Shown: positions 23,927-34,387 of the stretch, piece by piece
Layout: each line of letters opens with the position of its first letter
How positions within the stretch are numbered: position 1 is the first letter of the stretch
Assembly (NCBI GenBank): GCA_021397845.1
Contig: CM038038.1
Coordinates: 58,150,748-58,214,747, forward strand
Direction: 5' to 3'
DNA from: Areca catechu
Lineage: Eukaryota; Streptophyta; Magnoliopsida; Arecales; Arecaceae
Length of the DNA stretch: 64,000 nucleotides
The notes under the pieces: generated by a model
What the model saw: the letters and a program-made list of their open reading frames with translations, nothing else
Database searches by the model: none
What the model was told of the DNA's origin: nothing
Made by a program: the position numbers and the translations under genes

Positions 23927-24844
23927 ATGGAGTTTACTATAGAAATTTTACTGAGGACCTTCAATGAATAATGTGCCCTGATGGACAATAGGTGTGACCG
24001 ACTAGATAAGTGACTTGACAGCCTAGAAAAAAATCATAGGGCCCGGACTAACCCTAGTTCACCTAAACTGACTTTTCATGGACCCAGAATTCATTGCCTA
24101 GAACCCATTTAGATTAGTGCCCCTTATTAAAAATCAGGATCTAGCCTAGTCCACCCGAGTTGACCTATTCTACAACAGAGTCAACCCAATTTTCATCAGA
24201 GCCAACTAAACCCTAATCCGAGCCGACCCACTCCTGTGACCCCGTTTGTTTCTAAGAATGACCCTGAAGAGGAAATATCTATTGCAGACTCGGAGTTAAT
24301 TGACCAGAAGGTTACTCAAGCTAAAACCATAGTGAAAATATGTGAAGCTGGAGAAAACCTGATGGATGAATACGAAGGAGAAGACTTCAAGGAGGACAAC
24401 TCTAGTACCTTACCTGAGGAAACCCTTGGAAAAGAAAAGATTGTTGAGCCTAGTCCTAAAACATCAGAACAACAAATTAGTGAGGACTTAGTTCCCGTAA
24501 CTCAATGCCCTCAGGAAGAACCCAATCCTTTAGCCTTGACACAAGACCTCCTTCAAGTCCCTAAGGAACAACCCCATGAGGTCGACATTATTTTAGAAGA
24601 TTTTCAAGATGAACTTCCTGAAGACCTTCCAGATGACCTTCCGCCACCTAGAAGCATCCCACCTACCATAGATCTTACACCAATAGATCAATATTCAAAT
24701 CTTAAGGTCATCTTGAGTAACCAAGGTCTGTTTCATGCTTCCCCTATGTTACCCCAAGACTCCGATTCTTATTTCCTACCCTTCCATTATAATGCTTCTA
24801 GAGCCATTAGGTTTCATTTTGAAGAGATTTCCAAGTTGCATTAG
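23927..24844 (+). pseudogene. Gypsy-B ORF1: gag-derived acidic protein
   Basis: The frame opens at the ATG at 23927 (MEFTIEILLRTFNE) and carries five stops before about 24180. From there it is open for over 200 codons to 24844. The open part is strongly acidic and Pro/Glu-rich (DELPEDLPDDLPPP), the linker that precedes RT in autonomous relatives, but RT does not follow. Instead the frame enters the spacer shared with Gypsy-A and -E (SDSYFLPFH). No zinc knuckle or protease is seen. Confidence 0.7.
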
Positions 24845-25090
24845 CCCTTAAAGCCCATCCCTTTTGCTACCTACTTTTGGAAGACCTTATGGCATTTGCT
24901 AGAGATCCATGGTAACTTTACATGTACATACCAGACTATGGTCAAACCTAAAGAATCAATCGTCTAGGTTTACACCCTAAGATTCCAATAAAATTCTTCT
25001 TAATAGGATTACATAGTTGAATCTACTTTTTGTCAAGTGTCAGTCTAAGTCCCAGAGTCCACAAAGTCATTTGCACAGCAAATCAAAGCA
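24845..25090 (+). other. Gypsy-B spacer where RT-integrase would lie
   Basis: Multi-stop DNA with close nucleotide similarity to Gypsy-E (for example AGCCCATCCCTTTT, TTATGGCATTTGCTAG, GATCCATGGTAA). It joins the acidic linker to the integrase C-terminus. Confidence 0.7.
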
Positions 25091-25747
25091 TTGCATAAAG
25101 AAATCAGTAACAAAATTAAAAAGAGCAATGAATCATATGAGCACGAGGCTAACTTATATAAGAGATTTAAAGAGTTTAACGAAGGGGACTTCGTCATGAT
25201 CAGGTTACAACCTGAACGGTTTCTAGTCGGAACCATGAAAAAACTACATGCCCGTAGTGCTGGACCATATAGAATTATAAAGAAGATTGGACCTAATGCT
25301 TATATGCTAGAATTACCATCTGAGTTAGGTATTAGTCCAACCTTCAATATATCTGATCTAGTCAAGTTTAAGGAACTAATGGTGATACCTAGTGAGCCAT
25401 TTGAGCCTGATCCCATCTTTGAGAGTGACCCTATCCCAAAATGTCCACTAGCCAAATTACTAGAGAGGAGAGAAAAGATTGAGCATATCATGGATGATAA
25501 GATCATAACTACTAGAAATAAGAACTACCAAAGATATCTGGTTCATTGGCAAGGAAGACCTGAGTTTGAGGATTCTTGGATCACCAGAGAGGATCTTCAA
25601 AAGTTAAACCCTGACTTGTTAGAACATTACCAGAGCCTATACTCGATGGGGTCGAGTTCCTCCCACCCTGGGAGAATTGGTGAGGACACAAGAGCCAGGA
25701 AGAGGAAGCAAACCTTTTCCAATTCAATTTGGATCACCAATGAGTAA
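25091..25747 (+). CDS. Gypsy-B ORF2: integrase C-terminus plus chromodomain, uninterrupted
   Basis: 218 codons without a stop. The first codon in the track of homology is TTG, so the true start is uncertain and may lie upstream or at a later ATG. Residues about 25-100 form the integrase C-terminal GPY/F-type module (GPYRIIKKIGPNAYMLELP). Residues about 136-185 form a chromodomain (IEHIMDDKII, YQRYLVHWQGRP, DSWITREDL, LNPDLLEHY). The frame crosses the PPT and runs 70 bp into the 3' LTR. It lacks the DDE core. This is one of the two best-kept coding segments in the window. Confidence 0.8.
   Translation: MHKEISNKIKKSNESYEHEANLYKRFKEFNEGDFVMIRLQPERFLVGTMKKLHARSAGPYRIIKKIGPNAYMLELPSELGISPTFNISDLVKFKELMVIPSEPFEPDPIFESDPIPKCPLAKLLERREKIEHIMDDKIITTRNKNYQRYLVHWQGRPEFEDSWITREDLQKLNPDLLEHYQSLYSMGSSSSHPGRIGEDTRARKRKQTFSNSIWITNE
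25641..25677 (+). promoter_or_regulatory. 17-nt stem-loop plus polypurine tract of Gypsy-B
   Basis: ACTCGATGGGGTCGAGT (25641-25657) keeps the stem of Gypsy-A with one G-T wobble. GGGAGAAT then abuts the 3' LTR. Confidence 0.75.
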
Positions 25748-26083
25748 GTCCATGTGTTCTTCACAAAGAACACTCGAGTCCTAGTTGTTTTGAGTTTGTA
25801 ATTAGGTCAAATTGAGTTGTAATTTGATCAAATTGAGTATAATTTGGTCAATTAGGATTGTTGAGTTACCAATTGAGTCCATTGAGTCCATTGAGTCCCA
25901 TCAATTGGTTTGAGAGTCTTGTAAATAGCATTAATTTGCTTTGTTTGGTGAATTGTCAAATTTGAGTCCTGTAATTAGTACTTGAATAAGTTAAGGGATA
26001 TCATAAGTACCCCAAGACCCAAGTCATCATCACCTTGGTGGATCAATTCTAGGTCAAAAAAAGGGTTGTCCAATTTTTTTACC

Positions 26084-26163
26084 AGATATCCAGACATCCA
26101 GATATCTAGACATCCAGACATCCAGATATCAAGACAACCGGACATCTAGACATCAAGACAAGA
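26084..26163 (+). repeat. ACATCCAG minisatellite in Gypsy-B 3' LTR
   Basis: Counterpart of 20039-20117: tandem 8-10 bp units around ACATCCAG and ATATCCAG. Confidence 0.85.
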
Positions 26164-26718
26164 AGACAATTTAAATTCATCCTTATCCAAGAGAGGCATC
26201 CATCCATTTTCATCACCCATTTCAAGGAGGTGCCAATTGAGAGGAGTAAAATAGAAAGACTCTGCTTCTTATCTGGCACCCCCTCATTCCCTCTTGTCGC
26301 CCATTCCAAGATGACACCCATCCATGGTCCATTCAAATTTTAAATGGGAGAAAGTCCAAGATAAGTGGAGGCTTATCCAAAATTCAAAGGAAAAGTCCAA
26401 GATAAAGGAGGATCATCTCAAATTCAAAGAAGGAGACTTTAATTCAAACCTACACATTTGAAGAGGCCTTCTTATCCCATGTTGCCAATCAAGTGGAATA
26501 AAAAATCAGATTAAGAAAGGTTTAGAGCTAAATAAGAAGGAGATTAGTGCCCCATCTTCATTTTCCCGAATAATTTCATGTTGTCGCCCAAGCCATGGAG
26601 AGAAGGAATTTAAAATTCAAAATTCAAGGAAGGAGTCAAATAGCCAAGGAGTGTTTTAGAATTCAAATGTAATTTAAATTCAAAGGAGTCCTATGAAATC
26701 TTCATGTGTGAAGAACCC

Positions 26719-26726
26719 TATAAAAA
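26719..26726 (+). promoter_or_regulatory. TATA box in Gypsy-B 3' LTR
   Basis: TATAAAAA at the position equivalent to 21974 in the 5' LTR. Confidence 0.55.
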
Positions 26727-27424
26727 GGACCCCTACCCCCTTGTAAATAATAATTGATTCATGAAATAAAATGCTGTCTTTCTTCTTCCTTAAAGTTGGG
26801 TAGGATTAGTGATTTTCTCTAAGGGCGGGGAGGTCCTTAAAAGCTCAAGACGGGGAGGTCCTTGAGAACTCAAGGCGGTGAGGTCCTTGAGTGGAGGTTC
26901 TGCCGGATTCATCAAGCTGCTACCAATCTGCTATAAGCCCTACACATCCAACATTTCTTTTTTCATTTTGGGGCCTACTTACTTTGTTCTTAAAATCTTA
27001 TTTGCTACCTTTTCTGTAGATCCTAGATGTTCAAGGACTTTAGAGGATGGATCCTTTGCTTTCGAACCAAGATCTGAAGGTAAATCTGAAATATAGAGTC
27101 CCGATCTTCATCCTACTGCAAAATCTGAGCGACCAAGCAGCAGATCCATCTCGAGTTGAAGAGAATCTCTATTGGGGTAAGTAACCAATCATTTTCTCAT
27201 TAGATTTGGTAATTAAAGTATGGAATAGCCTGATCTTAGATGGTTTCATAGCCGTCGGGTCCTTATTCTTCATAACTTACGGAGCGGATTATGGGTAAGT
27301 GGTTAATTTTCTTCTTTACTCTCTTTAATCTATTATGTTAGTTGCCTTACTATGATCATTGCTCTCTAAATCATTTAGGCTAAAGTTGAATCATCCTGCA
27401 CTGCATCATAACTGTCCCGAATCA

Positions 27425-28170
27425 ATTGCTCTCTCCAAAAAGGATTATGCAACAACTCCTGAGGAGAGAGAGCGTATGAGTAGAATCCCGTATGCTTCGG
27501 CAGTGGATTCTATCATGTATGCCATGATGTGTACTAGACCAGACATGGCATACTGACTGAGTGTGGTGAGCAGATACCAGTCTGACCCAGGTGAAGCTCA
27601 TTGGAAAGTGGTAAAGGCCATCCTTAAGTATTTATAAAATATTAAAGACCAATGGCTGATTTATGGAGAACCTAACTTGAAACTTGTGGGGTATATTGAC
27701 TCCAGTTTCCAGTCAGATAAGGATGATAGCAAGAGTATGTTAGGGTTTTTCTTTACCCTGAACGGAGGAGCTGTCTGCTGGAAAAGTTTCAAGTAGCCTA
27801 CTGTGGTGGACTCGATATGCGAAGCAGAGTACATTGCAGCATCAGATGCAGTGAGGGAAGCTGTGTGGTTGTAGAAGTTCCTTGGCGAGCTGGGAGTGGC
27901 ACCTTTCTTGGATGGTCCTGTTCTGGTGTATTATGACAGCACTGGAGCCATTGCTCAAGCCAAAGAGCTAAAGTCTCATCAACGCACAAAGCACATTCTG
28001 TGGCACTATCACCTTATACGAGAGATCATGGAATGAGATGATATTGACCTTCAAAAGATCGATAAAAAGGAGATATGGCTGACCCCTTCATAAAAGCCAT
28101 CAAAATTCAAGAGTTCAATAATTGTAAAAGGAAAATGAGAATAAGATTCTATACCGATTGGCTTTAATTC
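27425..28170 (+). pseudogene. pol: Copia-1 RNase H and pol C-terminus (broken)
   Basis: It resumes after Gypsy-B with ALSKKDYATTPEERERMSRI, then SIMYAMMCTRPDMAY, VGYIDSSFQSDKDD, CWKSFK, DSICEAEYIAASDA and STGAIAQAKELKSHQRTKHI, the RNase H region that ends Copia pol. Several stops interrupt it (after PDMAY, after KYL, after SFK and after IME). It ends just before the 3' LTR, with AAGTGAGAGT (28171-28180) as a degenerate polypurine tract. Confidence 0.9.
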
Positions 28171-28180
28171 AAGTGAGAGT

Positions 28181-29981
28181 TGTTGGAAATTATATCCCAA
28201 AGCCAATCGTCTAGGCTGTAGATGGTTGTGCTAATTTTATAATTGTATATGAATTTCTTGATAAATAAAAGTTATCCTTTTTGACTGTTCATCACATGTG
28301 CATTTTTCTGAAAGAACTCTTATGTAATGGAGTCCTTAGAACTATATTATATTTGATATAGAGAGGATATATCAAGTAATTCTTAAACTGGTTCACAACC
28401 AAAGGATAAATTATTATAGGATGACAATGTATCAAGTGTAGGTTGTTGTATGTCACATTTGTTGGTTGTCCTCTTAACCAAGGAGTGTGGAGACACTGGT
28501 GTGACATGTAAGTGGAATGTATGACATCTCACTGAACGTGACCATCTGCGGAGCCCCTTTTTGCCAAAGGGTTGCTCGCGAAGGGATATGGGTATATGTG
28601 TCCCTCAGACCTAAGGTCATCATGGTAGCTTGCAAGTAACTTACTATATTTTGGTGCCAGACTACCTGGATTTCTAATCCAGTGATAAAAAGTTTCTAGG
28701 TGCAGTCAAGTACTTGCGGAGCAGTGGTGGATCAAGATGGAATTGACCTCTCCAAATAGTTTAGAGTTAATGACTCATTGTGTCTCAATTTAATAAATCC
28801 TTGGCCAGGGTAGCTCTTGTGAGGAGTCACAGAACTTATAAAGTTGAGATGCGATATGGATAAACCAAATTAGGGTTGGCAGTCAAACCCTAAGTCATTT
28901 TAAGCATTATGAGATCAAAGGGATGAATTATGCATTAACAATATGCCAGAGGTTCTAGAATATTGCTCTGCAATCTTTGACTTATCTAGACGTCAAGTAT
29001 CATTGCTATATGAGGACTCTAACTGGTATTAGAAGCATTCCAGTGCTACCGGCTTAGTGTTTGAACCTATGGGGTCACACACCATAAGGATTTCTATATG
29101 ATCTAAAGGCTGATCGATGATTGAGAATCGTTTGCCGTCACTGGAGGTCAATGTGATTGACCATGTTCTAGGTGTCGACATTTGTAAGTATCGACACTTG
29201 GATATTTTTGAAGTGTCGACACTTGACTAACGAGTAGAATTTCTTGAAAGAATTTTTAGAAAGATTTGACTTCAAATTTTGAATTTGAATTTTGGTTTTT
29301 GGGCATTTTTGGCTCCAGGCTTTCTTGGTATGATAGTCATACTTGCTTTTTTTGTCTTAGACCCATTTGGTATGGCCCTTGACCTTCTTCCCAATCACTC
29401 CTCCTTCCTCTTTCTCCCTCTCATGGCAGCCCCTAGAAATAAAAGTTATTCTATAGGGCTGTGGCTGATTTTTTGGTTCTTGGTTTTGTTTTGTTGGCTA
29501 GTTACAAGGTCTCCATGCCACAAAAGAAAAAAAGGGAAAAGGATTTGTGAGGTCTTTGGGATTGGGTGTGAGAAAACTAGCATTCAAGCTAGGTCTTGGG
29601 AAGAGTTTCTTATGAAGGGTTTCCACCTCTCCTCCTTGTCTTCCCGGAAGAAGAAGATCAGCCCGAAGGATCTCGAAGAGCTAGCACTCCAAGGGAGTTG
29701 GTCAGTTTCGAGCCCTAGTGTGAACTACTCGTAGAGGCCAGATGCGTGTATGGCTTGAGAGCATTTTCACCACCTCCATCCTAAAAGTATAGTGGTAAGG
29801 TACCCTTATGCCTCCATCCTCCTTTCTGTTAATGTTGATGTTTTTAGTAGCATGCTTCATTATTATACTAGATCCTGTTGCAAGCAGATTGGTAGATCAT
29901 TTTGATCTATCTACGAGCCTTCCACTACTTATTTTAAAATCATTTTAAAATACTTTTCTTCCTAGCATGTTTTTCACTTCA
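28181..29981 (+). repeat. Copia-1 3' LTR
   Basis: 1801 bp, begins TGTTGGAAATTATA and ends CACTTCA. It contains about 265 bp (28964-29238) absent from the 5' LTR, including the perfect 14-bp palindrome AAGTGTCGACACTT at 29211-29224. Confidence 0.92.
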
Positions 29982-30190
29982 AGCATGACCTCGGCCGGGA
30001 GCTAACCTCAGACGAAGGGCTCGCCTCATGAGCATGACTCCAGCTAGGAGCTGACCTAGACAGGAGGGCTCGCCTTGACAGCATGAGCATGACCCCGGCT
30101 GAGAGCTGGCCTCAGACGGGGGGTTCGCTCAATGAGCATAACCCCGACTGGGAGCTAACCTCAGTAGAAGGGCTTGCCTTCGCTCTTTGG
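29982..30190. repeat. GC-rich minisatellite, right half
   Basis: About four units continue the array cut at 430, again alternating GCCTCATGAGCATGACTCC and GCCTTGACAGCATGAGCAT forms. AGCAT at 29982-29986 is the second copy of the Copia-1 target-site duplication. Confidence 0.88.
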
Positions 30191-30355
30191 TTTGGCCACC
30201 ACACCCAGGTGGAAGACCCTTTGTCAGCGGGGCTGCTAGCAGAGGCTCCACATCAGCGAATGTGCCACATCACTTATCATGTTATATCTCATACTATATG
30301 GTAGGAACGGATTTAGAGGGAACCCTATGTAAAATATAAATAGAGGTTTATTGGG
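30191..30355. other. Unassigned flank with TATA-like stretch
   Basis: No gene is seen. TATAAATAGAGG occurs at about 30336-30347, just before Copia-2 similarity begins, so part of this stretch and the minisatellite could belong to an unrecognised LTR or promoter. Confidence 0.3.
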
Positions 30356-30857
30356 CATGTTTCTGAAGAAACATAGGGAGGTCAGTGAAGCTCATTATGG
30401 ACCAGACCATATGCAACAGGATACTATTTCTTCATGCCAATATCCTGCTGAGTTGAGGTGTACCAAAAGGAATCCACTATGAGACATGTCATTGTCTTTG
30501 AGATAATTCAAAAATGTTTACTAAGATATTCTTCTCCTCGATTTGATTGAAAAATCTTAAGGGGTTTTTCTGTTTATTTTTTTACTTCATGTTTGAATTC
30601 CTTAAACTTTTCAAGGACTTTAGACTTGTATCTCATAAGAAATACATACACATACTATGTGTAATCATCGATAAAGATAATGTACTGTTAACCACCCCTG
30701 CACTACACATCAAATGGCCCACATACATCAATGTGTACTAGGGCAAGTAGTTTAGTGGCCCTTTTCCCATATCCCATAAAGGGTAACTTGGTTATTTTTT
30801 TTTGAAGGCATGATTTTTCAAATTGGATATGGCTTAGAACTCAATAAGTCAAGGATC

Positions 30858-32040
30858 TGGTGCGGGCACCAGACTCAGGAAGAGGCTTCAACCAATGCCA
30901 AGTTCTTTATGGATAGAAGATTAAGAATTTAAGTCCTGTAATAAGTCTATGAGTCCTGTACTTGTTTTCATTTGAATAATTGAGTCCTATTTTATTTCAA
31001 TTTGGGTTCTCAAGTCCAATTAGAGTTAAATTGGCTTTGTATTGAGTAAGTATAAGTAGTTGGGTTCAAGAGTTACTTGATTTGGGTTTCAATTGAGCAA
31101 GATTGAGTGCAACCAGCTTCACTAACAAACCATAACTACTTGGAACACCACATCATCAATGCACCATGCCATCTTGGAGGACAAGTCATGCCAACTTTGA
31201 GGAGAAGTCATGCCACATCACCAAGACACTTCAACCATGAATTTCACCCAAGACAAATTCAAATTTGAATTAAGCTTCCACTCTTCATGGGACGCCCACC
31301 TTGTAATTAGGAGTTTTGAATTTTGAAAGGACCATTCCTCTCTTCATGGGACGCCCCTTGATTTTCTCCATGAAAGGAGATGTAATTTGAATTTGAAAGG
31401 GAGCTTAAGGTCTATAAAAGGCTCCTAAACCCTCTTGTAATCGGAATGAAATGAATTTCTTTCTTGAAAATTTCCTTTGCTTTGATAGCTAAAGTCCCTT
31501 GAGAGAAGGTAGGTGTGAGGCCTAGGTTACCTTGTTCCAATCAAGCATCTAGTCCCTCTTTCCATCCCCCATTCGACCAACCTTGAAGACCCTTCTTCAA
31601 GCCACACCAAGCTCGTCATCCTCCTCTTCCAAAGAATTTCATCCACAATGAAGTTCTCCACGCCATCAAGTAAAGAAGGTTCATGCCAAGGGTGCCAAAG
31701 GAGATCCACTTCAAATCAATCCTAAGCCTCTTTCTTCCATTTCAAAACATTCCTCCTTCATTCCTCCAACCTTCCATTTAAACCTTCTAATCTTTCCATC
31801 TATTTGTGCAGGATCCCCAGGTCTCCAGGTTTCCAAGGTGAAGGTCTACTGTGCTAAAGAATCAGATACAAGGTGCCCTAAAACTTAGAGTAATCCCCTT
31901 GCCATCCTAATACTTCTTATTGAGTGTCCCCTTTACCACATTTCAGAGTATTAATGGCCGGATAACCATCTTTAAAATCTTTCTTTTCAGATCTAAAATA
32001 TTATAGCAAGCTAGCCCTAACCTGTGTGGTTTCTTAATCA
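30858..32040 (+). mobile_element. Solo LTR L of the Gypsy family
   Basis: It starts TGGTGCGGGCACCA, the family's LTR start, and ends near CTTAATCA, about 1180 bp, inside Copia-2. GAGTCCTGTA-type motifs match other family LTRs. No internal sequence follows, since Copia-2 resumes at once. I could not find a convincing target-site duplication (left flank GGATC), so the right boundary is approximate. Confidence 0.7.
31413..31420 (+). promoter_or_regulatory. TATA box in solo LTR L
   Basis: TATAAAAG followed by a C-rich stretch and CTTGTAAT, as in the other LTRs of the family. Confidence 0.55.
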
Positions 32041-32922
32041 CAAAGGTCCATTCTTAATTGCTTTGAAATGGCTCTTTTCTAGTCATGTTTTTCACTTACG
32101 TTCCTTTCATGTAATTCTACTTCTTTTAGTAGAATAGCTGCATACATATTTGCTTCCTTATCATTTAGTCTCTTTAATTCCTTTAGAAATGCATCATTTG
32201 ATATTTGTTCCCCATCAGGATCCCATCCTTTTCAGTTTGTTAATCCTGTCTTCTATAATGTGACCAAGTCTAAGGTGCCACATATACTTATAATTAAGAT
32301 CATCTCTAGGTCTTTTGTATCTTATGGTTTTCACTAATTGCTTGTTAACATTCACAAATGTATAGCATGTAAGAGATCAATTAGAGAACCCTTCAACTAA
32401 TTTAATTTTCAAATAAATCGAATAAAAACCTTTATTAAAATTAAATTCAAATCCATCCTATACTAGAATGAACATAAAAATTAAATTTTTGCTAGCTATA
32501 GGTACACAATAACAGTCTTTAGGAATTAATCTAAATCCTAATGGTAATCATAGAGGGCATGCTCCAATAGTGACCACAACAGCCCTTGCTCCATTACTAA
32601 TATGTAGGACCATTTCTTCTTCTCACAATCCTCTACTTTCTACCAAACCCTGCATAGAAGTATAAATATGAGCACTTGAACCAGAGTCTAATACCCAACT
32701 AGAAATAGAAGAAACTATAAGGTTAGATTCAATAACGAGCATGGACATACCTTCTAAAGGTGCATCCATCTTTTATTTCTTCAGGCTTTCCAGGTGCAAC
32801 AAACAATTCTTTTTCTAATGGCCATCTAAATTATAGTGGAAACACTTTCCTTTGCTAGCAGCAGTCTTCTTTGGAATGTCCTTCTTAGGCTTGTTCTCCT
32901 TCTGCTTTTTCATAGGCTTCTT

Positions 32923-34371
32923 TGATGAGGACATCAGGAGCAGACAAATTTCAAGATTTCAATTTTGTTCTCTAAGTCATGTGTTAGGAAATTTTGAGTC
33001 CTGTAATGGAATTTAATTTTGAGTCTTATAATAAAGTGAGTCTGTTAGATTTACTAAATACATTGTGTCCTGTCATTTGAGTTCAGTTATTTCAGTTTAG
33101 TCAAGAGTTGTGAGTGCTTCATTCAAGAGGAGAACCATTGGACCCATACTCAATTCTCTAGCCCAGCATCTGAACTTCGAGGCCACTTCATGCCCTGGCA
33201 CCCTAGGCTCCCCAAGAATCAGTGCCCTAGGCCGACAAGTGAAGGGCACCCCCTCAGGCCCATTCTTGCATTTGGCGCCCCAGCCCAGCAAAGCCCAAGA
33301 GTTGGCACCCATCCCAGTCCAGGTCCACCAAGGAATGGCGCCCCTCCAAGCCCAGTCCAACAAGGTTGGCACCCAAGTCCAAGCCCAGCAGGGAGTAGAA
33401 GAGTCAAAGCAGCCCAAGAGGATTTCATCCCAACCCAAGCCCATGGAGAAAAGTCAAAGCTTCCAAGTTCTACAAGTAGTACAATGTCCAAGTCCTACTA
33501 GAATTTAGGCCTCCTAATTTCAATCAAACTTTGTACTCCTAATTCTAGTTAAACCTTGTACTCTTTGTCCCATACAAACTTGTAATCCAATTTTGACAGG
33601 GAAAGGGCCCTGGGCGAATCTATAAATACCCCACCCCTCCCCCTCTTGTAAAATAATTTCTTATTCATGAAATAAACTCTACTAAATTTTCTTGTGAAAA
33701 TTTGTCCTCCTTTTGGAGTGGGTGTGAGACCTGTGGTTACTTGTGTATGCCCCTGCTACTCTCCCTCTTCCCTCAACTCCAAGCCATCCTAGCCTCCATC
33801 CTCAAACCCCAAGATGCCCAACACCAAGCCCTAAGCAAACCACCAGTAGTAACAACAGCCCACTCTTCCCTTCTTCAATCTCCTATTCTATATTTTTTCA
33901 TCTTCTATCATCCTAACCTTTGACGTTTGTAGGATCCCTTCGGTGCCATGCCCTCCGAATGAAGTTTTCTTTATCCCCAAATGAAGCTGCTAAAAAGCTA
34001 GTGATCCATGGGAAAGTGACCAGATCATCCAGGCACCGATCTGAGTTGAGAGATCTCTTCTGCAACATTATGCAAATCATTGCTAGGTATGTTGACCCCT
34101 TCCCTTCTCACTTTTTCTCATTTCTTGAAGTTGAACATGCTCCTAATAGGCCTTCTTAGACCTAGGGTCCTTTACTTGCTTTATTTCTTTGATAGTTCTA
34201 GCATGTGGGTAGGATACTAATTGATACAGGATAACCCTAACCTAGTCTTAGCTAGTTTCGAGAATCGAACCATAAAAAAATCTAAAATTATATGTTTGAT
34301 TTAGTCTAATTTTTCTCATGTTAATCCCTTCCATATCATCCTACATCATATTAGAATCCCATCCCTCATCA
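32923..34371 (+). repeat. Gypsy-F 5' LTR
   Basis: 1449 bp, starts TGATGAGGACATCA and ends CCCTCATCA. The GC-rich middle (33180-33470) produces overlapping spurious open frames on both strands. The TATA box is at 33621-33628. Confidence 0.85.
33621..33628 (+). promoter_or_regulatory. TATA box in Gypsy-F 5' LTR
   Basis: TATAAATA followed by CCCCACCCC, as in Gypsy-A. Confidence 0.6.
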
Positions 34372-34375
34372 ATTT

Positions 34376-34387
34376 TGGTATCAGAGC
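34376..34387 (+). promoter_or_regulatory. Gypsy-F primer-binding site
   Basis: TGGTATCAGAGC lies 4 bp after the LTR end. Confidence 0.88.

Larger units (their letters stand above)
19646..27424 (+). mobile_element. Gypsy-B: non-autonomous chromodomain Gypsy element
   Basis: The TSD is a perfect ATTGC (19641-19645 and 27425-27429). LTRs are at 19646-22678 (with solo LTR M inside) and 25678-27424. The 3.0-kb internal region has PBS, leader, an acidic gag-derived ORF1, a spacer, and an intact ORF2 with integrase C-terminus and chromodomain. Protease, RT, RNase H and the integrase core are missing, as in Gypsy-A. Confidence 0.94.
25678..27424 (+). repeat. Gypsy-B 3' LTR
   Basis: 1747 bp, begins TGGTGAGGACACAAG and ends TGTCCCGAATCA. 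The TATA box is TATAAAAA at 26719-26726. Confidence 0.93.
431..29981 (+). mobile_element. Copia-1: Ty1/copia LTR retrotransposon, split by two nested Gypsy elements
   Basis: The LTRs (431-1966 and 28181-29981) both begin TGTTGG and end CTTCA. The flanking 5-bp duplication is AGCAC (426-430) / AGCAT (29982-29986), inside a minisatellite that continues on both sides. Internal order is PBS, long leader, gag, protease, integrase, RT and RNase H, which is Copia order. Coding segments lie at 3768-6252, 18913-19645 and 27425-28170; removing Gypsy-A and Gypsy-B restores continuous reading across both gaps. Stops, frameshifts and a damaged protease motif make it non-functional. Excluding insertions it is about 9.1 kb. 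Confidence 0.93.
30356..32922 (-). mobile_element. Copia-2: truncated Ty1/copia fragment, interrupted by solo LTR L
   Basis: Minus-strand Copia coding remnants occur in two pieces. Positions 32922 to 32041 hold a degenerate zinc knuckle (CFHYNLDGHQKKNC, about 32800-32840), protease WVLDSGSSAHI (near 32690) and GAG-pre-integrase sequence MWHLRLGHI. Positions 30857 to about 30356 hold the zinc-binding end and integrase core region, including HIDVCGP. Stops are frequent. No LTR of this element is in the window; its 5' part was displaced by Gypsy-F and must lie beyond the right edge if it survives. Confidence 0.82.

Noticed and set aside
33097..33508. Pairs of overlapping ORFs of 90-132 codons
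   Set aside because: They are in the GC-rich part of the Gypsy-F LTR and have no homology I recognise; stop-free by composition.
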